From Chloroflexi bacterium 54-19 (GTDB lineage Bacteria > Chloroflexota > Chloroflexia > Chloroheliales > Chloroheliaceae), in NCBI GenBank assembly GCA_001898225.1, contig MKTJ01000076.1, positions 1 to 50,602 on the forward strand: a DNA stretch of 50,602 nucleotides. The letters run 5' to 3'. The position numbers and the translations under genes were made by a program. This document shows positions 17,526 to 25,904 of the stretch, piece by piece; the stretch's first letter is position 1; the number at the start of each line of letters is the position of its first letter. The notes under the pieces were generated by a model, which saw only the letters and a program-made list of their open reading frames with translations, did not search any database and had not been told where the DNA came from.

Positions 17526-18362
17526 GTGAACGACGATCTGGTCGAGCAGTTGCGTGAAATTGGTCTGACCGCAAACGAAGCCAAGATTTACATAAATATG
17601 CTTGGGCGACCACTTTTCAAAGCTGCGGAAATCGCCCAGGTCGCCGAGGTGCCGCGCCCAAAAGTCTACGAAGCCCTGAGCAACTTGCTCGCCAAAGGTT
17701 TTTGCTTCCCGGTGGCCGGGACTGTGGCCCAGTACAGCGCCATCCCGCCGGAGGAAGCTTTACCGGCCTACCAGCAGCGCCAGGAGACCGAACTGGAACG
17801 CACCCTGCACGAACGCCGCGCCAAGGTCAGTAAACTTGTCGAAAAGCTGGAACCGCTTCACCAGGCCGGGCGCAGCGAAACCGGCCTCCTGCGCTATATT
17901 GATATTCTGAGCGAGCGGGGCCGCGTGACCCAGGTCGCCAACGACCTGCTCAACAGCGCCGATCGCTCCATCCTGATTTTTGAAAAAGAACCCTACGCCC
18001 AGGACCAGCGGACCCTTAACTCTTACGAAATCGCGGCCAGCCAGCGCGGCGTGGAAGTGCGCTGTATCTTTGAGGCCAGCGTCCGCAACCTTAACAACCG
18101 GGCCACGGTTTTGCGGGACGCCGGGGCCCAGGTACGCGTGGCCGACAACCTGCCCATGAAGCTTATCGTGACCGACGACCACGCCGCTATGTGCGCCTTG
18201 CGCGACCCGATTACCGGGCAGCAAAGTATTACCAGCCTTCGCATCGAACACTCCGACTTTACCCAGGCCATGCGCCTCCTGTTCGAAAGCGTCTGGCAGA
18301 CCGCCCGCCCTTTCAACCTTTCTTCCGGTCACAACCAGCTTGTCAACGCGGGTAAAGACTAA
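17526..18362 (+). CDS. TrmB-family transcriptional regulator
   Basis: 278 aa. The N-terminal winged helix (about 8-78) reads LREIGLTANEAKIYINMLGRPLFKAAEIAQVAEVPRPKVYEALSNLLAKGF, the TrmB/sugar-specific signature. A coiled-coil linker (about 85-115) leads to a PLD-like TrmB C-terminal sensor domain (120-262) with SILIFEKEPYAQ and LIVTDDHAAMCALRDP. Archaeal TrmB proteins bind sugars; bacterial members are mostly uncharacterised. Start GTG 17526 follows AAGGGGG. The next gene's ATG lies one base after its stop, so the regulator and a ligand-binding lipoprotein are probably co-expressed and perhaps act in one sensing pathway (inference). Confidence 0.88.
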   Translation: MNDDLVEQLREIGLTANEAKIYINMLGRPLFKAAEIAQVAEVPRPKVYEALSNLLAKGFCFPVAGTVAQYSAIPPEEALPAYQQRQETELERTLHERRAKVSKLVEKLEPLHQAGRSETGLLRYIDILSERGRVTQVANDLLNSADRSILIFEKEPYAQDQRTLNSYEIAASQRGVEVRCIFEASVRNLNNRATVLRDAGAQVRVADNLPMKLIVTDDHAAMCALRDPITGQQSITSLRIEHSDFTQAMRLLFESVWQTARPFNLSSGHNQLVNAGKD

Positions 18363-18363
18363 T

Positions 18364-19353
18364 ATGGGGCGCCGTTCCTTTTTCGTCCTGCGATTGGGTC
18401 TTCTGTCCTCTTTGCTGTTGACACTTTCGCTCCTGCTAACGGCCTGTTCGCTCGACCGCAAAGCGGTTGAACCGACCTGGCTGACCCTGGTCACGACCCA
18501 GGAATTGCAGGATTCGGGTCTGCTGGATGTTCTCCTGCCGCCCTACGAGCAGGCTAACAATGTCCGGGTAAAACGCCTACCGGTTACGACGGCTATGGGT
18601 CTTGACTACGCCAGCAAGGCCGGAGTCGATGTGTTGCTGTTGCCGGGTGGCCCCGCCCTGGATGCCCTGGGAGGCCCGGCCCCGACTTATCCGCCTTATC
18701 AACGTGACCTCTTTCCGACCCCTACCGCCTACACCGGGCCCGGCCCTATTCCGACCCCCTTGCCGGGCAAACTCTACAACGAACGCCGCCTGGCCCTCTG
18801 GACCGAACTGGTGGGGCTTGGTCCCGCCGATAACACCTCGGATTTAACGACCCAGGTTGACGCGGCCTCTTATTTGCGGGCCCTGGTTTTGAGCGGTCAG
18901 TTGTTTTATGTCCCGGCCCCCGACCAGGAACCGGCCCTGTTCGCTACCTTGCAGGGCGTCTGGGGTCTTAAGGGTATCTATACTGCCGCCGACCGGGGGC
19001 CGAATAACAGGCTGATTGAAGCCGATGTCGAAACGGTTGTGAAAAAGGCCGCCCAGGACAAGGCTTTCACGGTCGCGCCCCTGGCGACTTTCCTTAAATT
19101 GCAGTCCGACCCGGCGGTCAAGGGCAAGCTCAAGGTCACTTTCCAGATTGATAAAACCTTTTTCGAGCCTTATGACGTGCTGGTCCCCAATAACACCCCC
19201 GATACCGACCGAAACGTTGCCCTGGCCCGGACCCTGGCCGATTACCTGACCGGCCAGCAAGCCCAGGGCCTTATAGATAAGTATATTCCGACCGGTACGG
19301 ACCGTCCCATCTACCGGCCCGCTTATTACCCGGTATATGTCCCTAAAATCTAG
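18364..19353 (+). CDS. TupA-like substrate-binding lipoprotein (orphan)
   Basis: 329 aa from ATG 18364, one base after trmB. Signal peptide with lipobox LLTAC (Cys28). The mature N-terminus reads WLTLVTTQELQDSGLLDVLLPPYEQANNVRVKRL, and residues near 90 read GVDVLLLPGG. This matches the layout of tungstate/anion-binding TupA-type periplasmic binding proteins (TTST-x-DSGLLD-x-LLP-x-FE ... G-x-ADVLL). The C-terminal FEPYDVLVPNNTPDTDRNVALARTLADYLTGQQAQGLI also corresponds. The canonical TTSTxDSG anion site is altered (TTQELQDSG), so the ligand may differ. No ABC permease or ATPase is adjacent; it may serve sensing or a distant transporter. Confidence 0.7.
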   Translation: MGRRSFFVLRLGLLSSLLLTLSLLLTACSLDRKAVEPTWLTLVTTQELQDSGLLDVLLPPYEQANNVRVKRLPVTTAMGLDYASKAGVDVLLLPGGPALDALGGPAPTYPPYQRDLFPTPTAYTGPGPIPTPLPGKLYNERRLALWTELVGLGPADNTSDLTTQVDAASYLRALVLSGQLFYVPAPDQEPALFATLQGVWGLKGIYTAADRGPNNRLIEADVETVVKKAAQDKAFTVAPLATFLKLQSDPAVKGKLKVTFQIDKTFFEPYDVLVPNNTPDTDRNVALARTLADYLTGQQAQGLIDKYIPTGTDRPIYRPAYYPVYVPKI

Positions 19354-19734
19354 TTTCTCCGCAAAGAGTACACAAAACCCCATCTAAAAGTTCAGTTATA
19401 GTTGTTAGGGCCGGGTGAAAAAAAAGCCTGCCAACAACCGCCTTCAAGGCATATTTTTTACCGCAGTATTTTTAAATATTAACAAAAATTTATAATGATA
19501 ATTCCGCAACTATTTCCTTTCCGGCACGTTTATAAACTGTGACATCCAACTGAGCCTTTTTGAACCTAACTTAAGAGTCAAAACTAGTTGTGATTTAGGT
19601 CATACTTTCCAACAACCCGGCCTGTTAAAATATTTTACTGCCAGAGCTTTTTTTGTGGCGAGTTGTTTGGTTTACCCGGAACAATAATTTAGTCGTATAC
19701 TAAGATTTTTCATACTAAAAGTGGAAGTTTAGTC
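19354..19734. other. AT-rich intergenic region with possible promoter
   Basis: 381 bases with no gene. Near the right end a small palindrome TTAGTCGTATACTAA (19689-19703) contains TATACT (19696-19701), a plausible -10 for the following gene; the -35 candidate TTTACC (19671-19676) is weakly matched with a 19-base spacer. An ATACTAA copy recurs at about 19712. No RNA gene recognised. Confidence 0.4.
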
Positions 19735-20361
19735 GTGTTAGTTCATAATACCAGGACCAATCATTTTTATATCTCAACCCCCACCCTCTGGCTGATAACG
19801 GCATTCTTGGTGGCTTTCGCGGCGGTCTATACCGGGGTTTTTAATTCCTCGGCAGCGCCTGCTGCCACCAACCGCTACCAGACTTTCTACAGCCCGCACT
19901 ACAACTATTCGATTGATTACCCGGCGGACTGGCAGGTTGTTGACCAGACCGGGCTGGGCGTTTTCTCGGCTACTTCCAAACAGCAACAACCGGTCAAACC
20001 AGACCAGGGCGGCACCAATTTCAGCCAGCGCAAAATGCTCAACGACGAATCGGTTCCGGCTGCCGGCTTTAGCAAGATTGACGTTATTGCCGATGAACTC
20101 GAAAGCCCACTGAGCGCCCAGGATTATATGCTGGCTAAAGTTGGCACGACACCCCAGGGTAAGGTAACCACCCTGAAGATTGGCGGCCAGGACGCGGTCA
20201 GGATTGATGTGCAGAGTTCGGCGGTGCTGGATAATCACACCGACAATACTATCTACTCCAATTTCTACGTCACAAACGGGAATTACGGCTATATCATCGC
20301 CGGGTTTGCCAGCCCGTCCGTCCTAAACCATATCATCAACAGCCTGACTTTTGTTAAATAA
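19735..20361 (+). CDS. Membrane-anchored PsbP-like protein
   Basis: 208 aa. One N-terminal membrane anchor (about 16-38, LWLITAFLVAFAAVYTGVF) is followed by a PsbP/DUF1795-like extracytoplasmic domain beginning YQTFYSPHYNYSIDYPADWQVVD and ending YIIAGFASPSVLNHIINSLTF, the usual first and last strands of that fold. In non-photosynthetic bacteria such single-domain proteins have no settled role. Start GTG 19735 with GGAAG nine bases before. It stands alone between a divergent-looking AT-rich promoter region and a double terminator. Confidence 0.75.
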   Translation: MLVHNTRTNHFYISTPTLWLITAFLVAFAAVYTGVFNSSAAPAATNRYQTFYSPHYNYSIDYPADWQVVDQTGLGVFSATSKQQQPVKPDQGGTNFSQRKMLNDESVPAAGFSKIDVIADELESPLSAQDYMLAKVGTTPQGKVTTLKIGGQDAVRIDVQSSAVLDNHTDNTIYSNFYVTNGNYGYIIAGFASPSVLNHIINSLTFVK

Positions 20362-20392
20362 TCACCGTATTACCCTCGTCCCGACGAAAGAG

Positions 20393-20417
20393 CCTGTCCT
20401 GAAAGACGGGTTTTTTT
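20393..20417 (+). terminator. Terminator of the PsbP-like gene
   Basis: CCTGTC (20393-20398) pairs with GACGGG (20405-20410), one wobble, followed by seven T. Confidence 0.8.
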
Positions 20418-20430
20418 AATTCCAAATAAA

Positions 20431-20477
20431 AATCTCCCGGCTTGCCGGTCTTTAACAGACTTTCGGGCCGGGAGATT
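20431..20477 (-). terminator. Terminator of cpaF operon (usable on both strands)
   Basis: AATCTCCCGGC (20431-20441) pairs perfectly with 20467-20477. The minus strand continues TTTTATTTGG, a U tract for the leftward cpaF transcript. Confidence 0.8.
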
Positions 20478-20497
20478 CTTTTCTAACCAGGGGCAGT

Positions 20498-22030
20498 TTA
20501 GCGGATACGCCGGTTGTTGTTATTGCCGTAAATATCTTTCATGCCGGGCAGCACGCCGCCAAACATGCTCGGCGGCAGTTTGTAGCCGACCAGTTTCAGT
20601 TTATCTTCGAACTTGGGCCGTAAGCCGGTCGGTTTCAACGCCCCCAACACCTTGCCGTTTTCGTCCTGCCCTTCCTCCACCCAGGTGAAGATGTCCTGCA
20701 ACACGATGTTGTTTTCTTCCATGCCCTGGACTTCGGTGATGGCGATAACCTTGCGGGAGCCGTCGCGGAGACGGGCTTGCTGGACAATCAGGTTGATAGC
20801 CGAGGAAATCTGCTCGCGCAAGACCCGGATGGGTAGGTCCATCCCGGACATCAAGCACATGGTTTCGAGACGGCTCAGGGTATCACGCGGGGTGTTGGCG
20901 TGGAGGGTGGTCAGCGAACCATCGTGACCGGTATTCATAGCCTGGAGCATATCGAGAGTTTCCCCACCACGGCACTCCCCGACCACAATTCGTTCGGGGC
21001 GCATACGCAAAGAGTTCTTAACCAGGTCGCGGATTTCGACCCGGCCCGACCCGTCCACGTCCGCCGGTTTCGATTCGAGCGAAATAACGTGCCGCTGGAC
21101 CAGTTGGAGTTCCGCTGCGTCCTCAATCGTGATAATACGTTCGTCATCGGGGATAAAGCTCGAAAGGACGTTTAGCAGGGTCGTTTTACCGGAGCCGGTA
21201 CCTCCCGCCACGACCATATTCAACTTGGCCCGGATACACGCTTCGAGAAACATCATCATGTCCTCGGTCACGGTGCCGAACCGGACCAGGTCCTGCCAGG
21301 TCAGCGGCTTCTTGTTAAATTTACGGATGGTAATGGTTGGCCCTTTGATGGAGCAGGGCGGGATAATCGCGTTCACGCGGGAGCCATCGGGCAGGCGGGC
21401 GTCGACCATAGGCCACTTGCGGTCCACGCGGCGGCCCAGGGGCGCAATAATCCGGTTGATGACCCGCATCACGTGGTCGTCATTTTCGAAGGTGGTGTCA
21501 ATTTCTTTAAGCTTACCTTTTTGCTCGATGTAAATCTGGTTCGGGCCGTTGACCATAATTTCGGTGATAGTCTCATCCGAAAGAAGCGGTTCGAGCGGGC
21601 CGAAACCGACCATCTCGGCCAGAATTTCGTCAAAAAGCATGCGCTGCTGGTCGGCGGGCAAGCTCAGTTGTAACTGGTCGTAAAAAGTCTTGAATTTCGA
21701 AGCCAGTTCGCGGATAGTCTTATCGTCGCGGGTCAGGACCGTATTCGGGCCGATACTCGACTGAATCCGCTGGACAATTTGGTTGCGGAAGTCCCGCAAT
21801 TTAACTTTGTCCACCAGAACGCTCGGCAGACCCTGGCCGGGAATCACCGGAGTGCTATTGGGGCCGGGTACGGCGGTCGGCATCACCGGGGCCTGGCTGT
21901 AAGGGTTCGGCATAGCCTGGCTGTAAGGATTGCCGGTCGGGGCACTGGGCGGGCTCGGCATGGCCGGTTGCGCCGGGGATTCGGTAGGGGCGGGATTTGG
22001 TTGCCCGCCGCCAACGCGTTTTAATAACAT
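20498..22030 (-). CDS. cpaF: CpaF/TadA-family secretion ATPase
   Basis: Hexameric ATPase of type II/IV secretion and Flp (Tad) pilus systems, 510 aa. A Pro/Ala-rich, probably disordered N-terminus (1-68) contains a tandem NPYSQAMP/NPYSQAPV repeat at 34-49. An N-terminal helical domain (75-150) is followed by the ATPase core with Walker A GGTGSGKT (276-283), Asp box, Walker B RIVVGECRGGE and the His box TTLHANTPRDTLSRLETM. It starts three bases after the stop of the upstream AAA ATPase, so the two form an operon. No TadB/C, pilin, prepilin peptidase or CpaB/C gene is nearby; the rest of the apparatus must be elsewhere or absent. Confidence 0.93.
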   Translation of the reverse strand: MLLKRVGGGQPNPAPTESPAQPAMPSPPSAPTGNPYSQAMPNPYSQAPVMPTAVPGPNSTPVIPGQGLPSVLVDKVKLRDFRNQIVQRIQSSIGPNTVLTRDDKTIRELASKFKTFYDQLQLSLPADQQRMLFDEILAEMVGFGPLEPLLSDETITEIMVNGPNQIYIEQKGKLKEIDTTFENDDHVMRVINRIIAPLGRRVDRKWPMVDARLPDGSRVNAIIPPCSIKGPTITIRKFNKKPLTWQDLVRFGTVTEDMMMFLEACIRAKLNMVVAGGTGSGKTTLLNVLSSFIPDDERIITIEDAAELQLVQRHVISLESKPADVDGSGRVEIRDLVKNSLRMRPERIVVGECRGGETLDMLQAMNTGHDGSLTTLHANTPRDTLSRLETMCLMSGMDLPIRVLREQISSAINLIVQQARLRDGSRKVIAITEVQGMEENNIVLQDIFTWVEEGQDENGKVLGALKPTGLRPKFEDKLKLVGYKLPPSMFGGVLPGMKDIYGNNNNRRIR

Positions 22031-22033
22031 AGG

Positions 22034-23353
22034 TTACAACTCCACGAAATAAGTGGCCGCCGCAGGGTCTATCAACTCCCGGCTCAACCGGGGGGCTACA
22101 CCCTGATAAGCTGCGATGCCAATAATTTGTTTAAGCAGGTCGCGAGGTTGGCAGGACCTTAGTTCCCGCTTCGGCTTGATATAGTATTCTTTTAGCAAAT
22201 AGACCATCCCTTCCTCGCTATAGGGGACGCCCTGTAAGGCGCAGTTCCGTTTCATAATCTCGCGGTACTCCTCGAAGGTAGGGTTATGGACCTCGATTTT
22301 ATTTTGAATGCGGCGCAAGAAGGCTTCGTCCACCAGGTCTCGTGGGGCCAGGTTGGTCGAGAAAACGATAACTTCGTCGAACGGCACCTCGATTTTCTTG
22401 CCGTTCATCAGGCTCAGGAAGTCGAGTCGTTTTTCGAGCGGGACAATCCAGCGGTTGAGCAGGTCCCTGGGGCGCATCTGCTGGCGGCCAAAGTCGTCAA
22501 TCAAAAACATCCCACCGTTGGCCTTTAGCTGGAAAGGCGCTTCGTAATAATGATAGACCTCGTCGTAAATCAGGTCGAGACTAGCCATTGTCAGCTCGCC
22601 ACCCACTACCACGACCGGGCGGCGGCAAAGGGCCCAGCGGGTATCCACCCGGTTATCCTCGCTCGTCGGGTCGGCTTGGGCGAGAGGGTCGTTGCTGATT
22701 TCGTGAATGTTTGGGTCGAAGACCTTGATAATAAAACCGTCGGCCTCGATAGCGTAAGGGATAAATATGTCCCCGGTGAGCAAGCGGGCGATATGTTCGC
22801 TCAAAAAGGTCTTGCCGTTACCGGCGGCACCATAAAGAAAAATGGATTGGCCGGTGTTAATTGCCGGGCCAATCACTTCCATAAGGTCGTCGCTTACGAC
22901 CATATCAGCCAGGGCGGCTTTCACCTGGGCCGGGACCACCCGGAGGTTGGTGATAGTCTGGACCCGGACGATACGCCGGTACTTTTCGAGCGAAACGGGG
23001 GCCGGGCCTACATAGTTGCTGCGGTTGAGAATCTCTCTTACCCGCTCCCGACCTTTGGGGGTCAGGACCCACTGGTAGGTCATCTCGCCCAGCCCTTCGC
23101 TATGGCTGATTTCGACCAGTTCGGACTTACGCAAGCTGGTCAGCACCGGCTCGACAACGCCAAAGAAAGGCAACTTCAACATATCCGAAATCCGGGTGAC
23201 CGAGAGGGTAGTGTACTGGTGAATCGCCTTCATGACGAGGTCGCCGATTAGCTGAGGCGAAATATCGGTGTCGGCGACGCTGGTGGGGGCTGGAAGTAGG
23301 CCCTCGACCTGTTTCAGGCGAATGTTGTTGGTGCTGTAGTTGGCTATAGTCAT
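22034..23353 (-). CDS. AAA ATPase of the Flp-pilus-associated type
   Basis: 439 aa. An N-terminal winged-helix-like region (35-112, SVTRISDMLKLPFFGVVEPVLTSLRKSELVE) precedes an AAA core with Walker A GAAGNGKT (175-182), Walker B GGMFLIDDFGRQ (about 283-294), VFSTNLAPRDLVDEAFLRRI as sensor/Arg-finger region, and a C-terminal lid. It matches the group described as predicted ATPases with chaperone activity associated with Flp pilus assembly. Its tight linkage to cpaF (three-base gap) supports a joint role, perhaps remodelling the CpaF hexamer or assembling the export machine. A convincing promoter lies just upstream. Confidence 0.85.
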   Translation of the reverse strand: MTIANYSTNNIRLKQVEGLLPAPTSVADTDISPQLIGDLVMKAIHQYTTLSVTRISDMLKLPFFGVVEPVLTSLRKSELVEISHSEGLGEMTYQWVLTPKGRERVREILNRSNYVGPAPVSLEKYRRIVRVQTITNLRVVPAQVKAALADMVVSDDLMEVIGPAINTGQSIFLYGAAGNGKTFLSEHIARLLTGDIFIPYAIEADGFIIKVFDPNIHEISNDPLAQADPTSEDNRVDTRWALCRRPVVVVGGELTMASLDLIYDEVYHYYEAPFQLKANGGMFLIDDFGRQQMRPRDLLNRWIVPLEKRLDFLSLMNGKKIEVPFDEVIVFSTNLAPRDLVDEAFLRRIQNKIEVHNPTFEEYREIMKRNCALQGVPYSEEGMVYLLKEYYIKPKRELRSCQPRDLLKQIIGIAAYQGVAPRLSRELIDPAAATYFVEL

Positions 23354-23391
23354 AAGGCGGTGCTTCTTTCGCTCAATTAGTAGATAGCTCG

Positions 23392-23421
23392 ATTATAGCT
23401 TAACAACGCCGGAATTTACAA
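23392..23421 (-). promoter_or_regulatory. Promoter of the AAA-cpaF operon
   Basis: On the minus strand: -35 TTGTAA (23421-23416), 18-base spacer, -10 TATAAT (23397-23392). It falls in the 73-base gap after the UGPase gene, so the ATPase pair can be transcribed separately. Confidence 0.55.
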
Positions 23422-23426
23422 TATGC

Positions 23427-24857
23427 TCAGCCCAGGACCGTATCCTTTTCCAGGACCGTGTCATCCTCGATTGCCACCTGGCGGTCGGTCGGGTTGCTGA
23501 CTTTTACCTGTTCGCGGACAACGATGTTGCGGCCAAATAATATATCACCTTCCACCTGGAATTTTTCACAGCCGGTAAGCGAAGGTGCGCCTTGCGGGAA
23601 GCGTTTTTGCAAGTCGTATATAAATTTATAATGCCTGGAGTCGAGTTGGACAATGGGAAGATAGTAACGGTTTTCGGGGTTAATCACGATATTGCTTTCA
23701 GGAGTCAGTAAATAGGCATCCGACCACAAAACCAGTAGGTCCGAGGTTAGTTTGACCGGGGCGAAGCGGGTCCGGGGTACCCTCAGAGCGCCCGCGCCTT
23801 CGAAGATTTCGATGGCTGCGCCCATGGCCGTTTCGGTCTGGTAGACTTTGGGGGAAGCGCTATCGCGGGGGTCAAGGGTCTTGCTGTTACGGATAAGCGG
23901 CAGCTTCAACACATTCTGGCTGCGGTTGAGGGTCTCGCGCAGGCTGGGCAGGTGCAGCCAGATACTATTGGTGTTGAAATAGCGGTGCCGTTTGATGTCG
24001 CTAAAGGCTTCCATTGCTTCGGGTGGGGTCTGGGCGACCTCGCGCAGGGCCAACCGTCCGTCTTTGCGCCGGGCCAGGTGACCGCCTTTGCTGTCTGCCG
24101 GGGTCCGGTCGGCGGCTTCCATTAAAAAGGGCAGTTTTTCCTGGGCGAAATAACCCAGGATATTCTGGTCAAGGGTTGCTCCCAGGTTATCGGCGTTCGA
24201 AACGAAGGCGTATTCGTAGCCGCCCGCCAGCAGCTTATCCAGCATTTGCGAGGTTTGCAGTGAGGTGTAAATATCGCCATGACCGGGCGGGCACCAGGCC
24301 AGGTCGGGAGTGGGCGCGTTTTCGACCGCCTCGAAATTACCCTGCAATACTTTGGGAACCTTGTTCTGGATAAAGGCCAGGCCGGTACCGGTATCAAGGT
24401 CGGGGTAGCGGTCCAGGGCAGCGATAGTATCGGCGTGGGTATTAAAACTGTTCATGAAAATCAGGGGCACCGGTTGCCCGCTATTTTCCCGTAAGTTCAG
24501 GACTTGCCGGGCGATAATATCGAGGAAAGAGAGGCCATCTTTGACGGTCAGGAGCGATTTAGCCTTGTCGAGCCCCATGCTGGTGCCGAGCCCGCCGTTT
24601 AGTTTGATTATGACGGTATGGGCCAGGGCTTGCCGCCCGGCGTCGGCGTAGCCTTCCAGTTGTTCGGCGTCGGGCAAGTCTTCCAGGGGGGTTATGGTTT
24701 CCTCGCCCATCATACCGGTCTGCCCGGCCAGCAGTTGCGAATAATAATATTTAAAAGTATCAATCGCAATCGGTTCGACCCCTTCCGCCACCATTTGTCT
24801 TTCGAAAGGCGCGAACCGCTCTTGCAGTTCGGCTTCGGAAATATGTGTCTCCATCAT
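23427..24857 (-). CDS. UTP-glucose-1-phosphate uridylyltransferase, eukaryote-type UDPGP family
   Basis: Makes UDP-glucose from UTP and glucose-1-phosphate. The 476-aa sequence belongs to the UDPGP (PF01704) family rather than bacterial GalU: nucleotide loop IIKLNGGLGTSMGLDKAKSLL (about 79-99), SFNTHADT, WCPPGHGDIY (uridine site), FVSNADNLGATLD, and a C-terminal beta-helix with KFQVEGDILFGRNIVVREQVKV. Either of two adjacent ATG codons (24857, 24854) may start it; AGGGGG spaces better to the second. This type is standard in eukaryotes and occurs sporadically in bacteria such as bifidobacteria and Chloroflexota. It would act after the Pgm encoded at the left edge. Confidence 0.92.
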   Translation of the reverse strand: MMETHISEAELQERFAPFERQMVAEGVEPIAIDTFKYYYSQLLAGQTGMMGEETITPLEDLPDAEQLEGYADAGRQALAHTVIIKLNGGLGTSMGLDKAKSLLTVKDGLSFLDIIARQVLNLRENSGQPVPLIFMNSFNTHADTIAALDRYPDLDTGTGLAFIQNKVPKVLQGNFEAVENAPTPDLAWCPPGHGDIYTSLQTSQMLDKLLAGGYEYAFVSNADNLGATLDQNILGYFAQEKLPFLMEAADRTPADSKGGHLARRKDGRLALREVAQTPPEAMEAFSDIKRHRYFNTNSIWLHLPSLRETLNRSQNVLKLPLIRNSKTLDPRDSASPKVYQTETAMGAAIEIFEGAGALRVPRTRFAPVKLTSDLLVLWSDAYLLTPESNIVINPENRYYLPIVQLDSRHYKFIYDLQKRFPQGAPSLTGCEKFQVEGDILFGRNIVVREQVKVSNPTDRQVAIEDDTVLEKDTVLG

Positions 24858-24962
24858 ACATTACCCCCTATAAGCGTTAAATTGTTGCCCATAAAGGGCC
24901 CGAAACAACTTTTACTGTACTAAGAAAAATACAAATTTTAATTAGTTATAAAAGAAAATCTT

Positions 24963-24985
24963 CCGAAAGTCTCTGGCCCTTTCGG
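24963..24985 (-). terminator. Terminator of the SDR gene
   Basis: CCGAAAG (24963-24969) pairs with CTTTCGG (24979-24985). On the minus strand it is followed by AAGATTTTCTTTT. Confidence 0.6.
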
Positions 24986-25015
24986 GTTAATTTTAGGGTG
25001 AGATTTACGGTTGCC

Positions 25016-25765
25016 TTAAACCCGGTTCAGCAGTCCCGCGTCTATGGTAATAACCTGGCCGGTGATGCTTTCGTTTTTAGCCAGCATCGTATATACCGCT
25101 GCCGCATCTTCAATTCCGGTGTGGCGTTGTAAAAGGGCCCTTTCGGCATTCCGCAGGATTTGTTCCTCCGACCAGTTGGCGGCCCAACGAGTATGCAAAA
25201 AGCCCGGCGCGACCGTGTTAACCCGGATGTCGGGCGCAAGGGCCACCGACAGGCAGCGCGTGAGATGTATCATGGCCGCCTTTGAGACGGAATAAGGAAG
25301 GCTGCTTCCGGCAGGAGCCAGCCCGGCAATGCTGCTGGTATTTATAATCTGGCCGCCCCCGCTTCGCCGCATTATTGGTACGGCGGCTTTAGCCGCGAAA
25401 AAGGCTGAGCGCGCGTTGACATCCATGAGTTCGTCCCAGATTTCCTCGGTCACCGCCTCAAGGTCCGGGAAAGGTATAAAATGGGTCGTCCCGGCGTTGT
25501 TGATTAAAAGGTCGAGCCGCCCGAAGGTGCGGTCAACCTGCTCCAGCATAGACCGGATTTCGGCGGTATTGCCGACATTGGCCTGGAAAGTGGCCGCTTT
25601 GACGCCGTGTTTTCTGACCTCGGCGGCGGCTTCCTCGGCGTCCTGGCGCGACCGGGAATAGTTGATACCTACATCCATGCCCTCGGCGGCCAGTTGTAAA
25701 GCGATCTCACGACCCAACCCGGTCCCGCCGCCGGTAATGAGCGCCACCTTATTTTTAAGTTCCAT
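25016..25765 (-). CDS. Short-chain dehydrogenase/reductase, FabG-like
   Basis: 249 aa classical SDR. Cofactor loop TGGGTGLG (11-18), NNAG (89-92), Ser144, Tyr158 and Lys162 (YSVSK) and the C-terminal GQVITIDAG are all present. An Arg/Ser-rich stretch after beta-2 (NYSRSRQDAEE) favours NADPH. Closest functional types are 3-oxoacyl-ACP reductases and small-molecule reductases; with no fab genes nearby, fatty-acid synthesis is not supported. Start ATG at 25765 follows AAAGGGTGAG. A single-gene unit with its own terminator at 24963. Confidence 0.88.
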   Translation of the reverse strand: MELKNKVALITGGGTGLGREIALQLAAEGMDVGINYSRSRQDAEEAAAEVRKHGVKAATFQANVGNTAEIRSMLEQVDRTFGRLDLLINNAGTTHFIPFPDLEAVTEEIWDELMDVNARSAFFAAKAAVPIMRRSGGGQIINTSSIAGLAPAGSSLPYSVSKAAMIHLTRCLSVALAPDIRVNTVAPGFLHTRWAANWSEEQILRNAERALLQRHTGIEDAAAVYTMLAKNESITGQVITIDAGLLNRV

Positions 25766-25833
25766 GAACTCACCCTTTCCCCTATAAAATTTTTCTAATA
25801 CGCCGGGTAAATTTTGCGGGCTAAAAATAACAA

Positions 25834-25872
25834 AAAAGGAATAACTTTGTCAAAAGACCGGTTATTCCTTTT
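25834..25872 (-). terminator. Terminator of the rhomboid gene
   Basis: AAAAGGAATAAC (25834-25845) pairs perfectly with 25861-25872 around a 15-base loop; the T-rich side on the minus strand follows the left arm. Confidence 0.75.
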
Positions 25873-25904
25873 CTGATTCGGGCCTGAAAGGTTCTTTTCG
25901 GGTT

